In this document: positions 27,182 to 36,711 of the stretch, in pieces
Position numbering within the stretch: position 1 is the first letter of the stretch
Layout: every line of letters starts with the position of its first letter
Source: Sporolactobacillus sp. THM19-2
GTDB lineage: Bacteria; Bacillota; Bacilli; Bacillales; Sporolactobacillaceae
Direction: 5' to 3'
NCBI RefSeq assembly: GCF_004153195.1
Contig: NZ_SEMC01000008.1
Location: 1-64,000, forward strand
DNA length: 64,000 nucleotides
The notes under the pieces: generated by a model
What the model was told of the DNA's origin: nothing
What the model saw: the letters and a program-made list of their open reading frames with translations, nothing else
The model's database searches: none
Program-made: the position numbers and the translations under genes

Positions 27182-27682
27182 TCAAACTGAATCCGGCAGG
27201 AAATAATCCAGTTCCAGTTCATGTTCGATGGGTACACCATTTTTTGAGCGTAACGGTATCGACGGTTTTCGTTTTCTTGCCTCGTTTACTGCTCCTCTTC
27301 GAAAAGCAGTTAGAGTAAACCCTCGTTTCTGATAAAATTCGAGGGCACGAAAATTATCATTGGTGCACGTCAGAAAAAGACGATGAACACAATTTCTGGC
27401 ACAGTAATGTATGACAGCATCGAGTAAGGCGGAACCGATACCTCTGTTTTCTGTAAAACTGTCCAGAGACAGAATCTCAACAGCCTCGTGTCCCATCTGT
27501 CTGTACGTCAGAAAGCCGATGATTTTTCCATTTTCTTCAGCCAGAAAGCCGGGAAAACAGGAAAGGTCAAATATTTCATTGTGGACAACCATGATTTGAT
27601 CGCCCCAGAGCTCCTTTGCGAGCTGTCCGATGGCTTCATGCTCATCATCTGCAATTTCCCGAACGTCATACATTCTGTTCAT
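27182..27682 (-). CDS. GNAT-family N-acetyltransferase
   Basis: Acetyl-CoA-dependent acetyltransferase of 166 residues. The GNAT core is visible: KIIGFLTYRQM (strand 4), EILSLDSFTENRGIGSALLDAVIHYC containing the acetyl-CoA motif RGIGSALL, and ALEFYQKRGFTLTAFRRGAV near the C terminus. Substrate unknown. It is upstream of the ABC-F gene and divergent from the 27832 gene. Confidence 0.85.
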   Translation of the reverse strand: MNRMYDVREIADDEHEAIGQLAKELWGDQIMVVHNEIFDLSCFPGFLAEENGKIIGFLTYRQMGHEAVEILSLDSFTENRGIGSALLDAVIHYCARNCVHRLFLTCTNDNFRALEFYQKRGFTLTAFRRGAVNEARKRKPSIPLRSKNGVPIEHELELDYFLPDSV

Positions 27683-27831
27683 CCCTTTCTACTTACATCA
27701 GCCGTGCGCCCGGCAGACAGGAACAGGCAGAAAATACCGATCTGGGCGACCGCCTGCCCGCTTTCCGGCCTGATGCATACACTAAGTATAGGCATCTGAG
27801 GATTTGTATTTGCCCGGAGGAGGAATTGAAC

Positions 27832-28179
27832 GTGTCTGGATCAGATTATTATCAGTCATTTATTCATCTGCCTGTTGAAATACAGATTGATGACGGATCC
27901 ATACTTACAGGTATCATTGAATCCGTAGATCAGGATCATGTCTATATTTTACCATTCGACGCAATAAACGAGCGAAGAGATGGGCGAAATCCGGGATTTT
28001 TTGGACCAGGTTTCGGTCAGCAGGCTTTCTGGGGCGGCTTTGCCGGGAGTTTGCTTGGAATCGGATTGAGTACCATCATCGGAATCCGTCCTTATCCCTT
28101 TGGCCCCCCTGCCCCTGCTTATCCACCCTATATTCAGCCGCCTTACGGACCATCTTACGGACCGGGACCATTTTATTGA
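27832..28179 (+). CDS. Sm-like membrane protein with Pro/Tyr/Gly-rich tail
   Basis: 115 residues. The N-terminal about 50 residues resemble an Sm-type beta barrel (LPVEIQIDDGSILTGIIESVDQ, then VYILPFDA). A Gly/Phe-rich hydrophobic helix follows (FWGGFAGSLLGIGLSTIIGI), then a tail of P-Y-G repeats ending PSYGPGPFY. The start is GTG with GGAGGAGG 8 bases upstream; the longer frame from 27616 has no ribosome site. It shares fold plan and residues with the 24996-25241 protein. The tail resembles that of some spore-coat or surface proteins, but no function is assigned. Confidence 0.65.
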   Translation: MSGSDYYQSFIHLPVEIQIDDGSILTGIIESVDQDHVYILPFDAINERRDGRNPGFFGPGFGQQAFWGGFAGSLLGIGLSTIIGIRPYPFGPPAPAYPPYIQPPYGPSYGPGPFY

Positions 28180-28248
28180 TTCAGGGGGTATCTTTACCCC
28201 ACCTTGCTGATGGACAGGCAAGGTCTGCCTTCTGCATTGAAATAATAC

Positions 28249-28274
28249 AAAAAAAGAGGCTATAATCGCCTCTT
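28249..28274 (-). terminator. Terminator after gapN
   Basis: Seven-bp stem AAGAGGC (28254-28260) with GCCTCTT (28268-28274), 7-base loop, seven T on the minus strand, 14 bases after the gapN stop. Confidence 0.8.
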
Positions 28275-28287
28275 CAGATAAAATATT

Positions 28288-29739
28288 TTATTTCAGGTTC
28301 ATAACCGTTACTCTCTGGCGTGACATGGAAACCAGACTGTTGTGGATACCCTGGACACCCATGCCCGATGCTTTGACACCAAGGAACGGGAAGTGGTCCG
28401 GCCCGCGCTCCGTACGTCCGTTGATCTGAACCGTACCTGCTTCGACCTCTTTTGCTACTTCCAGGGCGCGGTCAATATCCTGAGAGAAAACGCTGGCCTG
28501 CAGACCGTATTCCGACTTGTTAGCCATTTCGACAGCCTGCTCATCTGATGAAACACGGATGATCGGCAGTACAGGTCCAAATGGTTCAATCCAGGCAACA
28601 TCCATATCTTCTGTTACATGATCAAGAAGTGTCGGATAGATCAGATTCCGTTCACGTTTATTTCCTGTAACGAGTGTCGCTTTTTTAGTCAGAGCATCGT
28701 CAATCAGACTCTGGACAAAATCAGCAGATTTATCACTAATCAAAGGTACAATCGTACTGTCGTCTTCCGGAGATCCGATAGTCAGTTTTTCAACTTCTGC
28801 TTTCAGCCGGTTCACAAGCTCATCGGCAACCTTTTCGTTGACCAGGACACGCTTGATCGCCGTGCAGCGCTGACCGGAATATGAAAAGGCACCGTTCATG
28901 ATGCTTTTTACGGCAACATCCATATCGGCATCGTCACAGACAATGGCAGGATCCTTTCCTCCAAGTTCCAGTACAAGCGGAATCATCACAGACTGTTTAG
29001 ACAGATGACGTCCGGTCTTTGAGCCGCCGGTAAAACTGATCATGTCGATTCCCTTATGTTCGACAAGGTAATCACCAATGACAGAACCACGGCCGGTAGT
29101 CAGACTCAGCAGCCCCTTTGGCAGTCCTGCACGGTCAAGCGCTTCGATCATCTTTATGCCGCTGATTGAACCCTGTGTGGCCGGTTTGAAAATCACGCCA
29201 TTACCGGCCATGAGCGCAGGTGCAATCTTTGATGCAGCCAGGTTAATCGGGTAGTTAAATGGTGAAATGGCAAGAACGACACCCAGCGGAACACGCTCAA
29301 CGATACCCAGTTTCTTCTGTGGTCCGCCCGGGAATCCGTCACCTCTCAGGCTTTCTCCATGCATATGCAGAGCTTCCTGAACAGTATAACGGATCAGATC
29401 GGCAGTCCGGACGACTTCTTTTCTGGAATCTTTGAATCCCTTCCCTACTTCCTTCATAACGGATCTGGCGATATCCTGTTCATTTTTGACCAGTTCATCG
29501 GCCCATCGATTCAGAAAGGCTCCGCGTTCGCTGAGCGAAAGCGATGCCCACTCTTTCTGCGCTTTGTGGGCAGCCTTGATTGCCTGATCCACTTCATCCT
29601 GTGTCACAGCCTGAACGCGTCCGATCGTATCATGAAGATACGGGGACTGTATGGCAATCGTCTCACCAGAAGAGCTCTTTTTCCACTCACCGGCTAAATA
29701 CGCATCATAAGTGGTCAGTTCTGAAACATTTGAAGCCAT
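28288..29739 (-). CDS. gapN: Non-phosphorylating NADP-dependent glyceraldehyde-3-phosphate dehydrogenase GapN
   Basis: Aldehyde-dehydrogenase-superfamily enzyme that oxidises glyceraldehyde-3-phosphate to 3-phosphoglycerate with NADP, bypassing one ATP step and making NADPH. The 483 residues show ISPFNYPINLAASKIAPAL, FTGGSKTGR, the general-base region LELGGKDPAIV and the catalytic Cys in SYSGQRCTAIKR. The C-terminal NGRTERGPDHFPFLGVKASG is a GapN-type signature. I start at the ATG at 29739, with AAAGGAGT 9 bases upstream; the longer frame to 29829 adds 30 unrelated residues. With zwf and gnd it fits NADPH supply. Other ALDH types are less likely. Confidence 0.88.
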   Translation of the reverse strand: MASNVSELTTYDAYLAGEWKKSSSGETIAIQSPYLHDTIGRVQAVTQDEVDQAIKAAHKAQKEWASLSLSERGAFLNRWADELVKNEQDIARSVMKEVGKGFKDSRKEVVRTADLIRYTVQEALHMHGESLRGDGFPGGPQKKLGIVERVPLGVVLAISPFNYPINLAASKIAPALMAGNGVIFKPATQGSISGIKMIEALDRAGLPKGLLSLTTGRGSVIGDYLVEHKGIDMISFTGGSKTGRHLSKQSVMIPLVLELGGKDPAIVCDDADMDVAVKSIMNGAFSYSGQRCTAIKRVLVNEKVADELVNRLKAEVEKLTIGSPEDDSTIVPLISDKSADFVQSLIDDALTKKATLVTGNKRERNLIYPTLLDHVTEDMDVAWIEPFGPVLPIIRVSSDEQAVEMANKSEYGLQASVFSQDIDRALEVAKEVEAGTVQINGRTERGPDHFPFLGVKASGMGVQGIHNSLVSMSRQRVTVMNLK

Positions 29740-30104
29740 ATGTTCATTACTCCTTTTATTTGCCAATTGATCAGAAACCATTGACAATTTTTTTCTTTCC
29801 CATGCGCTATGTGAAGCAATAGATTTCACTATCCATGAGATCTCTATAGAAACATCATTGCATGAAGTCTTCTCATTTTCCAGTATTTTGCTCAGGGTCA
29901 GAGGATTTACGGGTCAAATAACACATACACAGTACTATTATCTTACCCAATTATTTGGTCGATTTAAAGCCATTTCAAATTTTTTTCAAGAAAATTAATT
30001 TATTGTTTAAAGACACCTGGCATAAATTTGTTTTCATACGATGCGTCAGCTTGTCCGTTTTTACCTGCCTGAAGTTAAATGAAGTCGCGAATTCAGGTAC
30101 AGAG
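29740..30104. other. Gene-free region upstream of gapN
   Basis: AT-rich, about 365 bases, presumably holding the gapN promoter. I could not pick a convincing -35/-10 pair, operator or fold, and saw no coding frame with a ribosome site. Confidence 0.4.
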
Positions 30105-30134
30105 AAAACGACTCCATCCGTTCGGAGTCGTTTT
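30105..30134. terminator. Bidirectional terminator at the end of the thyA-dfrA unit
   Basis: Perfect 11-bp stem (30105-30115 with 30124-30134), loop ATCCGTTC. It overlaps the stop codon of the small membrane protein gene and gives T runs in both directions. Confidence 0.75.
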
Positions 30135-30354
30135 ATTTTACTTCCCCACGTTTTTCTGAATAAAATGTGTTGAAAATCGGTGCAACGAGCAGGGCAGCAA
30201 TAGCAACAGGAAGCCAGGTCATCGTCAATATAATAAGGAGTGCCAGATGTTTTTTCCGCCATGCGTACCAAAACGGCAGAAAGCCAAGCGTCCAGCCCAT
30301 CAGCAGGCCGACCAGGACATAACAGGATAGAAGCTGCAGATGATATATGCCCAT
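30133..30354 (-). CDS. Small membrane protein of 73 residues, function unknown
   Basis: Two predicted hydrophobic helices: LQLLSCYVLVGLLMGWTLGFLPFWYAW and LALLIILTMTWLPVAIAALLVAPIF read in outline as two spans joined by RKKH. No family recognised. The start at 30354 has GGAG about 9 bases upstream; the longer 97-codon frame (30426) has no ribosome site. It follows dfrA by about 80 bases on the same strand and is last before the terminator, so it may be cotranscribed with thyA-dfrA. Confidence 0.55.
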   Translation of the reverse strand: MGIYHLQLLSCYVLVGLLMGWTLGFLPFWYAWRKKHLALLIILTMTWLPVAIAALLVAPIFNTFYSEKRGEVK

Positions 30355-30432
30355 AGTTTTCAACTCCGTAACCCTTTTTAACAGGATATTCACATATTCA
30401 TTAAAGGGTGACGGAACACCGTCCACTCCATT

Positions 30433-30918
30433 TTATGCACGTTCATAGATCTGGAAGGTGTAGGGAAATACATTATATTGATCCATTTTCCCCTCTTTTT
30501 CTGAAACAAGCTTCCACTCTTTCTCATGGAAAGCGGTAAAATAAGTATCGCCCTCAAATGCAGCATGGAGCCGGGTCAGATACAGCCGATCGGCATACGG
30601 AGCAAAGGTCTGGAAAATCTGATTTCCGCCAATGATAAAACATTCCCGGCCAAAAGGGATGCCACTTTTCAGAAACGCATCAGAAGAATGGAATACAGTC
30701 ACACCTTCATGGCTAAAATCGGTATGACGAGTGAAAACAATATTTTTTCTCCCGGGTAAAGGTCTTCCTATCGATTCAAATGTTTTTCTTCCCATGATGA
30801 TGGGATGTCCCATGGTGACTTTTTTAAAATATTTCAGATCTGCGGGAAGATGCCAGGGTAATTTATTCTTGCGACCAATCAGTCCATTGATGTCCATAGC
30901 GACAAGAAAGGAGATCAT
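30433..30918 (-). CDS. dfrA: Dihydrofolate reductase
   Basis: Reduces dihydrofolate to tetrahydrofolate with NADPH; target of trimethoprim. The 161 residues show the N-terminal [27 protein letters not shown] with the catalytic acid (D in PADL), [24 protein letters not shown] and [11 protein letters not shown]. It overlaps the thyA stop by 4 bases, the usual thyA-dfrA coupling, which recycles the dihydrofolate produced by ThyA. Confidence 0.95.
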   Translation of the reverse strand: MISFLVAMDINGLIGRKNKLPWHLPADLKYFKKVTMGHPIIMGRKTFESIGRPLPGRKNIVFTRHTDFSHEGVTVFHSSDAFLKSGIPFGRECFIIGGNQIFQTFAPYADRLYLTRLHAAFEGDTYFTAFHEKEWKLVSEKEGKMDQYNVFPYTFQIYERA

Positions 30919-31709
30919 ACGGACACCTCGCCTTTAATGTGCGGATAGGGATGATACCCTTCTATTTTAAAGTCTTCATATCGGAAATCAAACACTGAGG
31001 ATACATCCCTCATAATCTTCAGCTGTGGCAGAGGCCGTGGTGTACGTTCAAGCTGCTTTTTGACCTGATTGACATGATTCAGATAAATATGCGCATCGCC
31101 CAGCGTATGAATGAACACTCCCGGTTGAAGGCCGGTCACATGAGCAATCATATGCGTCAGAAGCGCATATGAAGCAATATTAAAGGGCACACCGAGAAAA
31201 ATATCGGCACTGCGCTGGTACAGCTGACAGCTCAGTTTGCCTTCATTTACATAAAACTGAAAAAGGCAATGGCACGGTGGAAGAGCCATTTCGGGAACGT
31301 CTGCCGGATTCCAGGCTGTAACAATTAATCGTCTCGAATCCGGATGTTTTCTGATCTGATCCACAACCCATTTGATCTGATCGATGGTTTGTCCGTTCTT
31401 TCCTGGCCAGGAACGCCACTGATGACCGTAAATCGGCCCCAGCTCTCCATGTTCGTCCGCCCATTCATTCCATATCCTCACCCCATGTTCCTGCAGATAC
31501 CTGACATTGGTATCCCCCTTCAGGAACCAGAGCAGCTCATATATAATCGATTTCACATGCAGCTTTTTTGTTGTTAAAAGTGGAAATCCATCCTGCAGAT
31601 TGAAACTCATCTGGTGGCCAAACACACTGATTGTTCCTGTTCCCGTCCTGTCGGATTTCCGGTGCCCTTCTTCAAGGACCCTCCGGCAGAGATCAAGGTA
31701 CTGCTTCAT
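30915..31709 (-). CDS. thyA: Thymidylate synthase ThyA
   Basis: Methylates dUMP to dTMP using methylene-tetrahydrofolate. At 264 residues it is the canonical ThyA (ThyB-type in B. subtilis) length. Visible are [19 protein letters not shown], the Arg-rich phosphate site [10 protein letters not shown], the nucleophile Cys in [11 protein letters not shown] and the [17 protein letters not shown] segment. The ATG at 31709 has AGGGATGA 7-8 bases upstream; a GTG two codons earlier is in frame. First gene of the thyA-dfrA unit. Confidence 0.96.
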   Translation of the reverse strand: MKQYLDLCRRVLEEGHRKSDRTGTGTISVFGHQMSFNLQDGFPLLTTKKLHVKSIIYELLWFLKGDTNVRYLQEHGVRIWNEWADEHGELGPIYGHQWRSWPGKNGQTIDQIKWVVDQIRKHPDSRRLIVTAWNPADVPEMALPPCHCLFQFYVNEGKLSCQLYQRSADIFLGVPFNIASYALLTHMIAHVTGLQPGVFIHTLGDAHIYLNHVNQVKKQLERTPRPLPQLKIMRDVSSVFDFRYEDFKIEGYHPYPHIKGEVSV

Positions 31710-31881
31710 AAACACATCATCCCTGTCTGTTTATTTCTTTTTTCTGCTCTTTAAAGAAAGTATAAAGTGAAACTTTAATTCATGGAGGGCTTCATCCCTC
31801 CCCCGCGGGTTTTCTTAATAAGTGTAACATATCTTATCTGTCACGATTGATATCCGTATCCTGGGACGGATCCGTTAATCC

Positions 31882-31910
31882 GCATAAACATTTCTGAACG
31901 CTCATATAGG
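31882..31910 (+). promoter_or_regulatory. Possible sigma-E-type sporulation promoter upstream of the tgl pair
   Basis: GCATAAA (31882-31888), 14-base spacer, CATATAGG (31903-31910), placed 37 bases before the start at 31948. The spacing and CATA elements resemble sigma-E promoters of sporulating bacilli. The match is partial, so this is only suggestive. Confidence 0.3.
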
Positions 31911-31947
31911 TAATATTACAGTGTTGACACCCCCTGGAGGTGCTGAT

Positions 31948-32931
31948 ATGTCCGGAGATCATGGATCCGTTAATGATCTGAACACACTCCGCCGGAACCG
32001 GCCGGAAATGCTGCCGATGAAATGGGCGGAAAATCTGCGTATGGGCAGGGATTATGCAGCCTCACTGATTAATGATCCGCAGCTGGAATTTCCGGTACTG
32101 TTTCTTCTTCGGGACCAGCTGGACATGCGGGGATCCGAAATTGATGACCGTCCGAAAATTGCTCTTGCGCATATACAGAATGTGCTTCATGGTGCAGATC
32201 TGGGTATCCAGGCAGATGCCCCGTTTCCCGAGCAGCATGATCTGGTCGTGGACTCCCTGCTGTGGATTCTCAGATCAGGCTGGAAAAATATCATCTCCAC
32301 CGATTACACCCAGGTTATTGATCAGACGGCCATCCATATCCTCCATACTTTTCATCAGGACTGGATTCGCGAAATGGTTAATCTGATATTCTATCGTTAT
32401 AAAAATAAAAGCCAGAGGCATTATCTGATCAGTGCCATGCTTGAGACAGCAAATCCGGTGATGCTCGTTCACATAAGTAATTATCTGCTTTCTGATCAGA
32501 ATGTAGAAAGTCATTATGCCCGCCGGCTTCTCGGTTTTATTCCCGAGGTACGTCATGCCGCCGACAATAAAACGGCTTTTCTTGCGTTTGAAACATGGTA
32601 TGAGGAAAACGGCAATTATCTCGTTTATACAGGCGAGACGAATGATGCCCTGCCGGACGGGCGACCGTTCCGGATTCATTACAGCGCCAAATATCTTGGA
32701 AAAACAGTAAATCCCGGAAGCGGTGAACCGATCCAGAACCTGTTGCCGGATGAACAGAAGACTTATTCAGATTTTGTAAAACTTCCCGGCAAGACGCAGG
32801 TCTTCTTAGCCGCTTATTCGGCCGGCCTGAGAAAACAGCAGCCCGGCCAATGGAGAAGATGGATCAGTCTGCCACTTCAGAAACAGCTGAAATCGCTGAA
32901 TGTCCTGACAATCAGAGGTGAAGGCACATGA
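31948..32931 (+). CDS. Uncharacterised protein translationally coupled to transglutaminase
   Basis: 327 residues, not recognised. It is soluble in appearance and mostly helical in its first two thirds (segments such as VVDSLLWILRSGWKNI and VNLIFYRYKNKSQRHYLIS), then has a Tyr/Gly-rich stretch (WYEENGNYLVYTGETND). The C terminus is basic and Gln-rich (GLRKQQPGQWRRW, PLQKQLKSL), which could offer amine or glutamine sites. The start is the ATG at 31948 with GGAGGTG 5 bases upstream. Its last codons overlap the tgl start by 4 bases, so the two are made together. A substrate, adaptor or coat partner of Tgl is an inference from this coupling. Confidence 0.7.
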   Translation: MSGDHGSVNDLNTLRRNRPEMLPMKWAENLRMGRDYAASLINDPQLEFPVLFLLRDQLDMRGSEIDDRPKIALAHIQNVLHGADLGIQADAPFPEQHDLVVDSLLWILRSGWKNIISTDYTQVIDQTAIHILHTFHQDWIREMVNLIFYRYKNKSQRHYLISAMLETANPVMLVHISNYLLSDQNVESHYARRLLGFIPEVRHAADNKTAFLAFETWYEENGNYLVYTGETNDALPDGRPFRIHYSAKYLGKTVNPGSGEPIQNLLPDEQKTYSDFVKLPGKTQVFLAAYSAGLRKQQPGQWRRWISLPLQKQLKSLNVLTIRGEGT

Positions 32932-33728
32932 TCATTGCAGCAAATCAGGTTCTGAATGCAGATATGTACGGGCAATATACAGATTACGGACGTTATTCGG
33001 TTGAAATATTCCGATCAATGGCCGAATCCGGAGAATGGTTCGCTTATCCATCGCAAAGAGAGCTGGTCTTTGAAATAAAAATGAGAAATGAAACAATCGA
33101 AGCCTCACATGCCCTTCTCGAAAGCGGATCTGCTTTCGCAACCTTTTATTACTCCACCTGTAATGAAAATTTCTGGCTGCTTACAGGAGACGGAGGTTTT
33201 GAACTCAGACCGGAACGGCGACCGGCAGACGCCATAAGGGATATTTATACAAATGGCAGGGCCTACGCCTTTGAATGCGCTACGGCAATGATGATTGTCT
33301 TTTACAAAGCATTGATTGAAACGATTTCAGATCACAGATTTAATGAAATTTTTCAGCACCTGTATCTTTGGGACTGGCAGAACCACCCGCTCTTTCCTCT
33401 GAGAAACGCCGGACGCGTTGGGGGAGGGATCCCCGGAGATGTTCGTTATTTTAAAAATCCGGAAGTCAATCCTCAGACACCACAGTGGCAGGGTGAAAAC
33501 GCCGTAGATCTTTCCGGCGGGCTATACTATGGCCACGGGATTGGCATCCATCGAGCCAATGAGATCATCGCGGAATTAAATAAATACAGGCGCAGAGGCG
33601 CACGTGTTTCCGCCTTCCTGATGACAGGAGCCACCCGTCCGGATTATCTCGCCCTTTCATCGCTGGCAGACGGATCACGAATGGACAGTATCCGGGTCGC
33701 AGCCGGGACCTCATTTTATACCTTATGA
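32928..33728 (+). CDS. tgl: Protein-glutamine gamma-glutamyltransferase Tgl
   Basis: Transglutaminase of 266 residues that cross-links proteins through glutamine and lysine side chains; in B. subtilis it acts on spore coat proteins such as GerQ. The catalytic Cys is C117 in YAFECATAM, with E116 before it, E190 in WQGENAV and H203 in YYGHGIGIH, in the same spacing as B. subtilis Tgl. Also seen: KAIRDI-like AIRDIYTNG and VRYFKNPEVNPQTPQW. It is about 20 residues longer than B. subtilis Tgl, with insertions at PLRNAGRVGGG and the C terminus. Its 3' end overlaps the convergent MFS gene by 13 bases. Confidence 0.92.
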   Translation: MIIAANQVLNADMYGQYTDYGRYSVEIFRSMAESGEWFAYPSQRELVFEIKMRNETIEASHALLESGSAFATFYYSTCNENFWLLTGDGGFELRPERRPADAIRDIYTNGRAYAFECATAMMIVFYKALIETISDHRFNEIFQHLYLWDWQNHPLFPLRNAGRVGGGIPGDVRYFKNPEVNPQTPQWQGENAVDLSGGLYYGHGIGIHRANEIIAELNKYRRRGARVSAFLMTGATRPDYLALSSLADGSRMDSIRVAAGTSFYTL

Positions 33729-35200
33729 TCTTTCTCATCAGGTAACTGACCCGGCAGAAAGAAAGCGATGATTACGGCAGCAATCGCAAGAATGGTCATC
33801 ACGACAAACACGTGGTGAATACTGAAAAAAAGGACGTCCTGAAAAATCTGACCATAAGATGGATGATCACGCCCGCCCCCGGAGTGAAGCATCGCATTAA
33901 GCCCGTTCAACACCCGTTCCGGATCCTGGCCGTGACAGAGTGCTCTTTCCGCTGCACTTGTATTAAAGTAAGCCCCGAAAACTGCAGCTCCTATGGCCTG
34001 GCCGACACTTCGAAAAAACTGGTTTGAAGCCGTTGCCGCACCACGCATCTGATGTCCTGCTGCAGACTGAACGCATAACGTGGTTAATGTCAGAGCAAGA
34101 CCGAAGCCAAGTCCAAGAAGCGACGTGATCAGATAGTACAGTAGCGGGTTTACCCCCGGGTCCAGCAATTCCAGCCAGAACGTTCCCGCCAGAAGCAGCC
34201 CGGTGCCGATGAATCCACTGATTCGGACACCACTATGGGCCAGAAGCCATCCGCAGAGAAAAGATCCAACCATCCAGGTGATGGACATCGGCGTCAGTAC
34301 AAAGCCGGATGCCGTTGCGCTGTACCCGAGCAGGCCCTGCAGCCACATTGGCATATACATGTCGTTGCCCATCAGAATGGCACTTGCCACAAGTGCCAGG
34401 CCATTTGTAATGGCAACGATTGGCTGCCAAAGGACGGAGACAGGAATCATTGGATCTTCTGCCCTTGTTTCAATATACAGAAATAGAGCGAGTACAGTAA
34501 TAAAAAGGGTAAACAGGATCAGATTCTGAGCATCAAGCCATCTTCCGCTTTCCCCTGCTCTCTGAAGTCCATATAAAAGGGCAGCCATACTAATTGTAAA
34601 CGACGCTGCACCCGCCACATCAATTTTCTGCTTTTTTCTACGCCTGTTTTCTTTAAAACCTGTTGTAATCAGGAAAACTGAGGTCAGGCCAAAAGGTATA
34701 TTAATAAAAAAGATCCAGTGCCAGGAAAGAGCGTCGACAAAAAAACCGCCAACAAGTGGTCCGAAGATTCCCGCGACACCCCAGATCATCCCGATCATTC
34801 CAAACATCTTCGCCCGGGTTTTTATCGGAAAAATATCGCCGATAATCGTTGTGCTGATCGTCATCACACCGCCTGCGCCAATCCCCTGAATCCCTCTGGC
34901 CGTGATAAAAGATTCCATGGACCAGGAAAGGCCACAAAGAGCAGAACCGAACAGAAAGAACCCCGTTCCAATGGTAAACAGACGTTTCCTGCCAAACACA
35001 TCAGACAGTTTACCAAAGAGAGGGACAGTCACAGCAGACGTCAGCATAAATATGGAAAACGCCCAGTCCATGATCCGGATTCCGTGTAAATCACTGACAA
35101 TGCTTGGGATGGCCGTACTGATTACCGTTCCTTCAATCGCTGTCAGAAATGTTCCGATCATGAGACCGGTCATGACAATGCTTCTATTGGTCTGCTTCAC
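33716..35200 (-). CDS. MFS drug:H+ antiporter (DHA2, EmrB/QacA-type)
   Basis: Transporter of 494 residues with about 14 predicted hydrophobic helices, the DHA2 architecture. The N terminus reads MIGTFLTAIEGTVISTAIPSI, with PLFGKLSDVFGRKRLF as the first cytoplasmic loop motif A and GIQGIGAGGVMTISTTIIGD as motif C. Substrate unknown. The region upstream has no recognised regulator gene. Its end overlaps the tgl tail by 13 bases. Confidence 0.85.
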   Translation of the reverse strand: MKQTNRSIVMTGLMIGTFLTAIEGTVISTAIPSIVSDLHGIRIMDWAFSIFMLTSAVTVPLFGKLSDVFGRKRLFTIGTGFFLFGSALCGLSWSMESFITARGIQGIGAGGVMTISTTIIGDIFPIKTRAKMFGMIGMIWGVAGIFGPLVGGFFVDALSWHWIFFINIPFGLTSVFLITTGFKENRRRKKQKIDVAGAASFTISMAALLYGLQRAGESGRWLDAQNLILFTLFITVLALFLYIETRAEDPMIPVSVLWQPIVAITNGLALVASAILMGNDMYMPMWLQGLLGYSATASGFVLTPMSITWMVGSFLCGWLLAHSGVRISGFIGTGLLLAGTFWLELLDPGVNPLLYYLITSLLGLGFGLALTLTTLCVQSAAGHQMRGAATASNQFFRSVGQAIGAAVFGAYFNTSAAERALCHGQDPERVLNGLNAMLHSGGGRDHPSYGQIFQDVLFFSIHHVFVVMTILAIAAVIIAFFLPGQLPDEKDHKV

Positions 35201-35360
35201 CGCCGGTCCTCTTTTCTGTAACCATACGATACCAGTATAAATGATGCACTCATTTTAATCGACATCGGGCCATCGGTCAACAGTCGAAAATGCAATCATT
35301 CATTCCCTCCATATTGATAAAAGAACCTATGTTCGCATATAATAGTTTCGGGTGATTTAA

Positions 35361-35708
35361 ATGAATGGCAGTGAATTAACGATAACCGAAAAACGGATGA
35401 TCCGGCGGTACATCTTTCTTCCACTGATCCGTATGGCACTGGAGCGGGACAGACGGATTATTGCTTTGACCCGGACGAAATTTAAAACAGCCTATCTGAA
35501 TGTCATAGATATAGCCATCAACCGGGTCACAGCAGACATGAGAATCAATAAAGATGAAATCTTTGAGCATCATATTCACATGACCCGGAAAAACTGGCTG
35601 AATTATGAAGTTTATACACGCGGAAGGGTCTTCCAGGTCAGTTATCATAAAAGCACAGCCGGTGACTGGATTTACGAACGCATTGGTCAATATCTGGGTT
35701 CAGGTTGA
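35361..35708 (+). CDS. Small conserved-looking protein, possibly YhjD-like
   Basis: 115 residues, charged and mostly helical: KRMIRRYIFLPLIRMALERD at the start, then a Tyr-rich C-terminal part (NWLNYEVYTRGRVFQVSYHK). The pattern recalls a short Bacillales family that includes B. subtilis YhjD, but I am not certain. No membrane segment, signal or metal motif. The upstream region has GGGTGATTTAA 2 bases from the ATG, a weak ribosome site. Confidence 0.5.
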   Translation: MNGSELTITEKRMIRRYIFLPLIRMALERDRRIIALTRTKFKTAYLNVIDIAINRVTADMRINKDEIFEHHIHMTRKNWLNYEVYTRGRVFQVSYHKSTAGDWIYERIGQYLGSG

Positions 35709-35766
35709 AGAAGGCGTGAACGTCCTGAAATCAATCAGAAACCGGATGAAAAAAGAATCCTGGAAA

Positions 35767-36711
35767 TTACTTTAGATCAACTGTTTTCCGTTCATCTGTC
35801 TTTGCGTGTTGAAGATTGTATCGATTTCTCGGATGCTGACGGCAGGCGTCGCAGCAGGAGCGGTGATATTTTTCTTCACAGGCCTCACAGCAGATATACT
35901 GTTTATTGCACTCCGGGTTCGCGCAATTCACAATCCGGTCGCATGGTTTGCCACAATGGTGGCAGTGACCCACGATCACATCTTCGTTTGTGTGATTAAC
36001 GGGTACGGATATTCGCTGATCAAAGACATAGCACTTCCCATCATACAGCTTTCCTCTGACTTCAGGATCCTTACCGTATTCGACAATACCACCATCCAGC
36101 TGGCTGACGTCCTTAAAACCCGCTCTGAGGAGATAACCACTGAATTTTTCACAGCGGATTCCCCCTGTACAGTAGGTCAATACTTTCCTGTCCTTATATT
36201 CAGACAGATGCTGCTCAATCCATTTTGGAAGTTCCCGGAAGGTTTCGACTTTCGGAAGAATCGCATTGCGGAAATGACCAATCTGCGTTTCATAGTTGTT
36301 CCTGGCATCAATCACAATCGTATTTTTATCCTGAAGTGCCTGATAAAACGCTGCTGGTTTCAGATGCTTACCGGTCAGCTTATGGGGATCGATATCATGT
36401 TTCAGCTTAAAGGCCACGATCTCCTTACGCGGACGGACATGCATTTTCTTAAAAGCATGTCCGTCTGCCTGGTCTGTCTTGAACACCATATCACTGAAAC
36501 GTGGATCATGATGAAGGGTATCCATATAGATCTGTGTCTCTTCCCGCGTTCCGGAAAGTGTGCCATTCAGCCCTTCTTTTGCGACAAGAATCCGCCCCTT
36601 CAGATTCAGCTGTTTACAGAATGCCAGGTGCTCCTTCGCGAAGGCTTCTGGATCATCAATCGTCACATATTTATAATACAGTAAAACCCGGTATTTTTTT
36701 TGACTGTCCAT
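35767..36711 (-). CDS. trhO: tRNA uridine(34) hydroxylase TrhO (rhodanese family)
   Basis: Oxygen-dependent hydroxylation of U34 in tRNAs toward 5-methoxyuridine-type bases. The 314 residues have an N-terminal acylphosphatase-like domain ([34 protein letters not shown]). A rhodanese domain follows with the active-site loop [17 protein letters not shown]. The C-terminal tail is Cys-rich ([29 protein letters not shown]) and likely holds zinc. The start is the second of two adjacent ATGs (36711), 6 bases after GAGGTG. Matches B. subtilis YbfQ/E. coli YceA. Confidence 0.9.
   Translation of the reverse strand: MDSQKKYRVLLYYKYVTIDDPEAFAKEHLAFCKQLNLKGRILVAKEGLNGTLSGTREETQIYMDTLHHDPRFSDMVFKTDQADGHAFKKMHVRPRKEIVAFKLKHDIDPHKLTGKHLKPAAFYQALQDKNTIVIDARNNYETQIGHFRNAILPKVETFRELPKWIEQHLSEYKDRKVLTYCTGGIRCEKFSGYLLRAGFKDVSQLDGGIVEYGKDPEVRGKLYDGKCYVFDQRISVPVNHTNEDVIVGHCHHCGKPCDRIVNCANPECNKQYICCEACEEKYHRSCCDACRQHPRNRYNLQHAKTDERKTVDLK

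Noticed and set aside
26850-27185. 112-codon minus-strand frame across the ABC-F leader
   Set aside because: It overlaps the ABC-F start, has no family features or ribosome site at its first codon, and runs through a strong terminator hairpin. Only a short leader peptide from 27158 remains possible.
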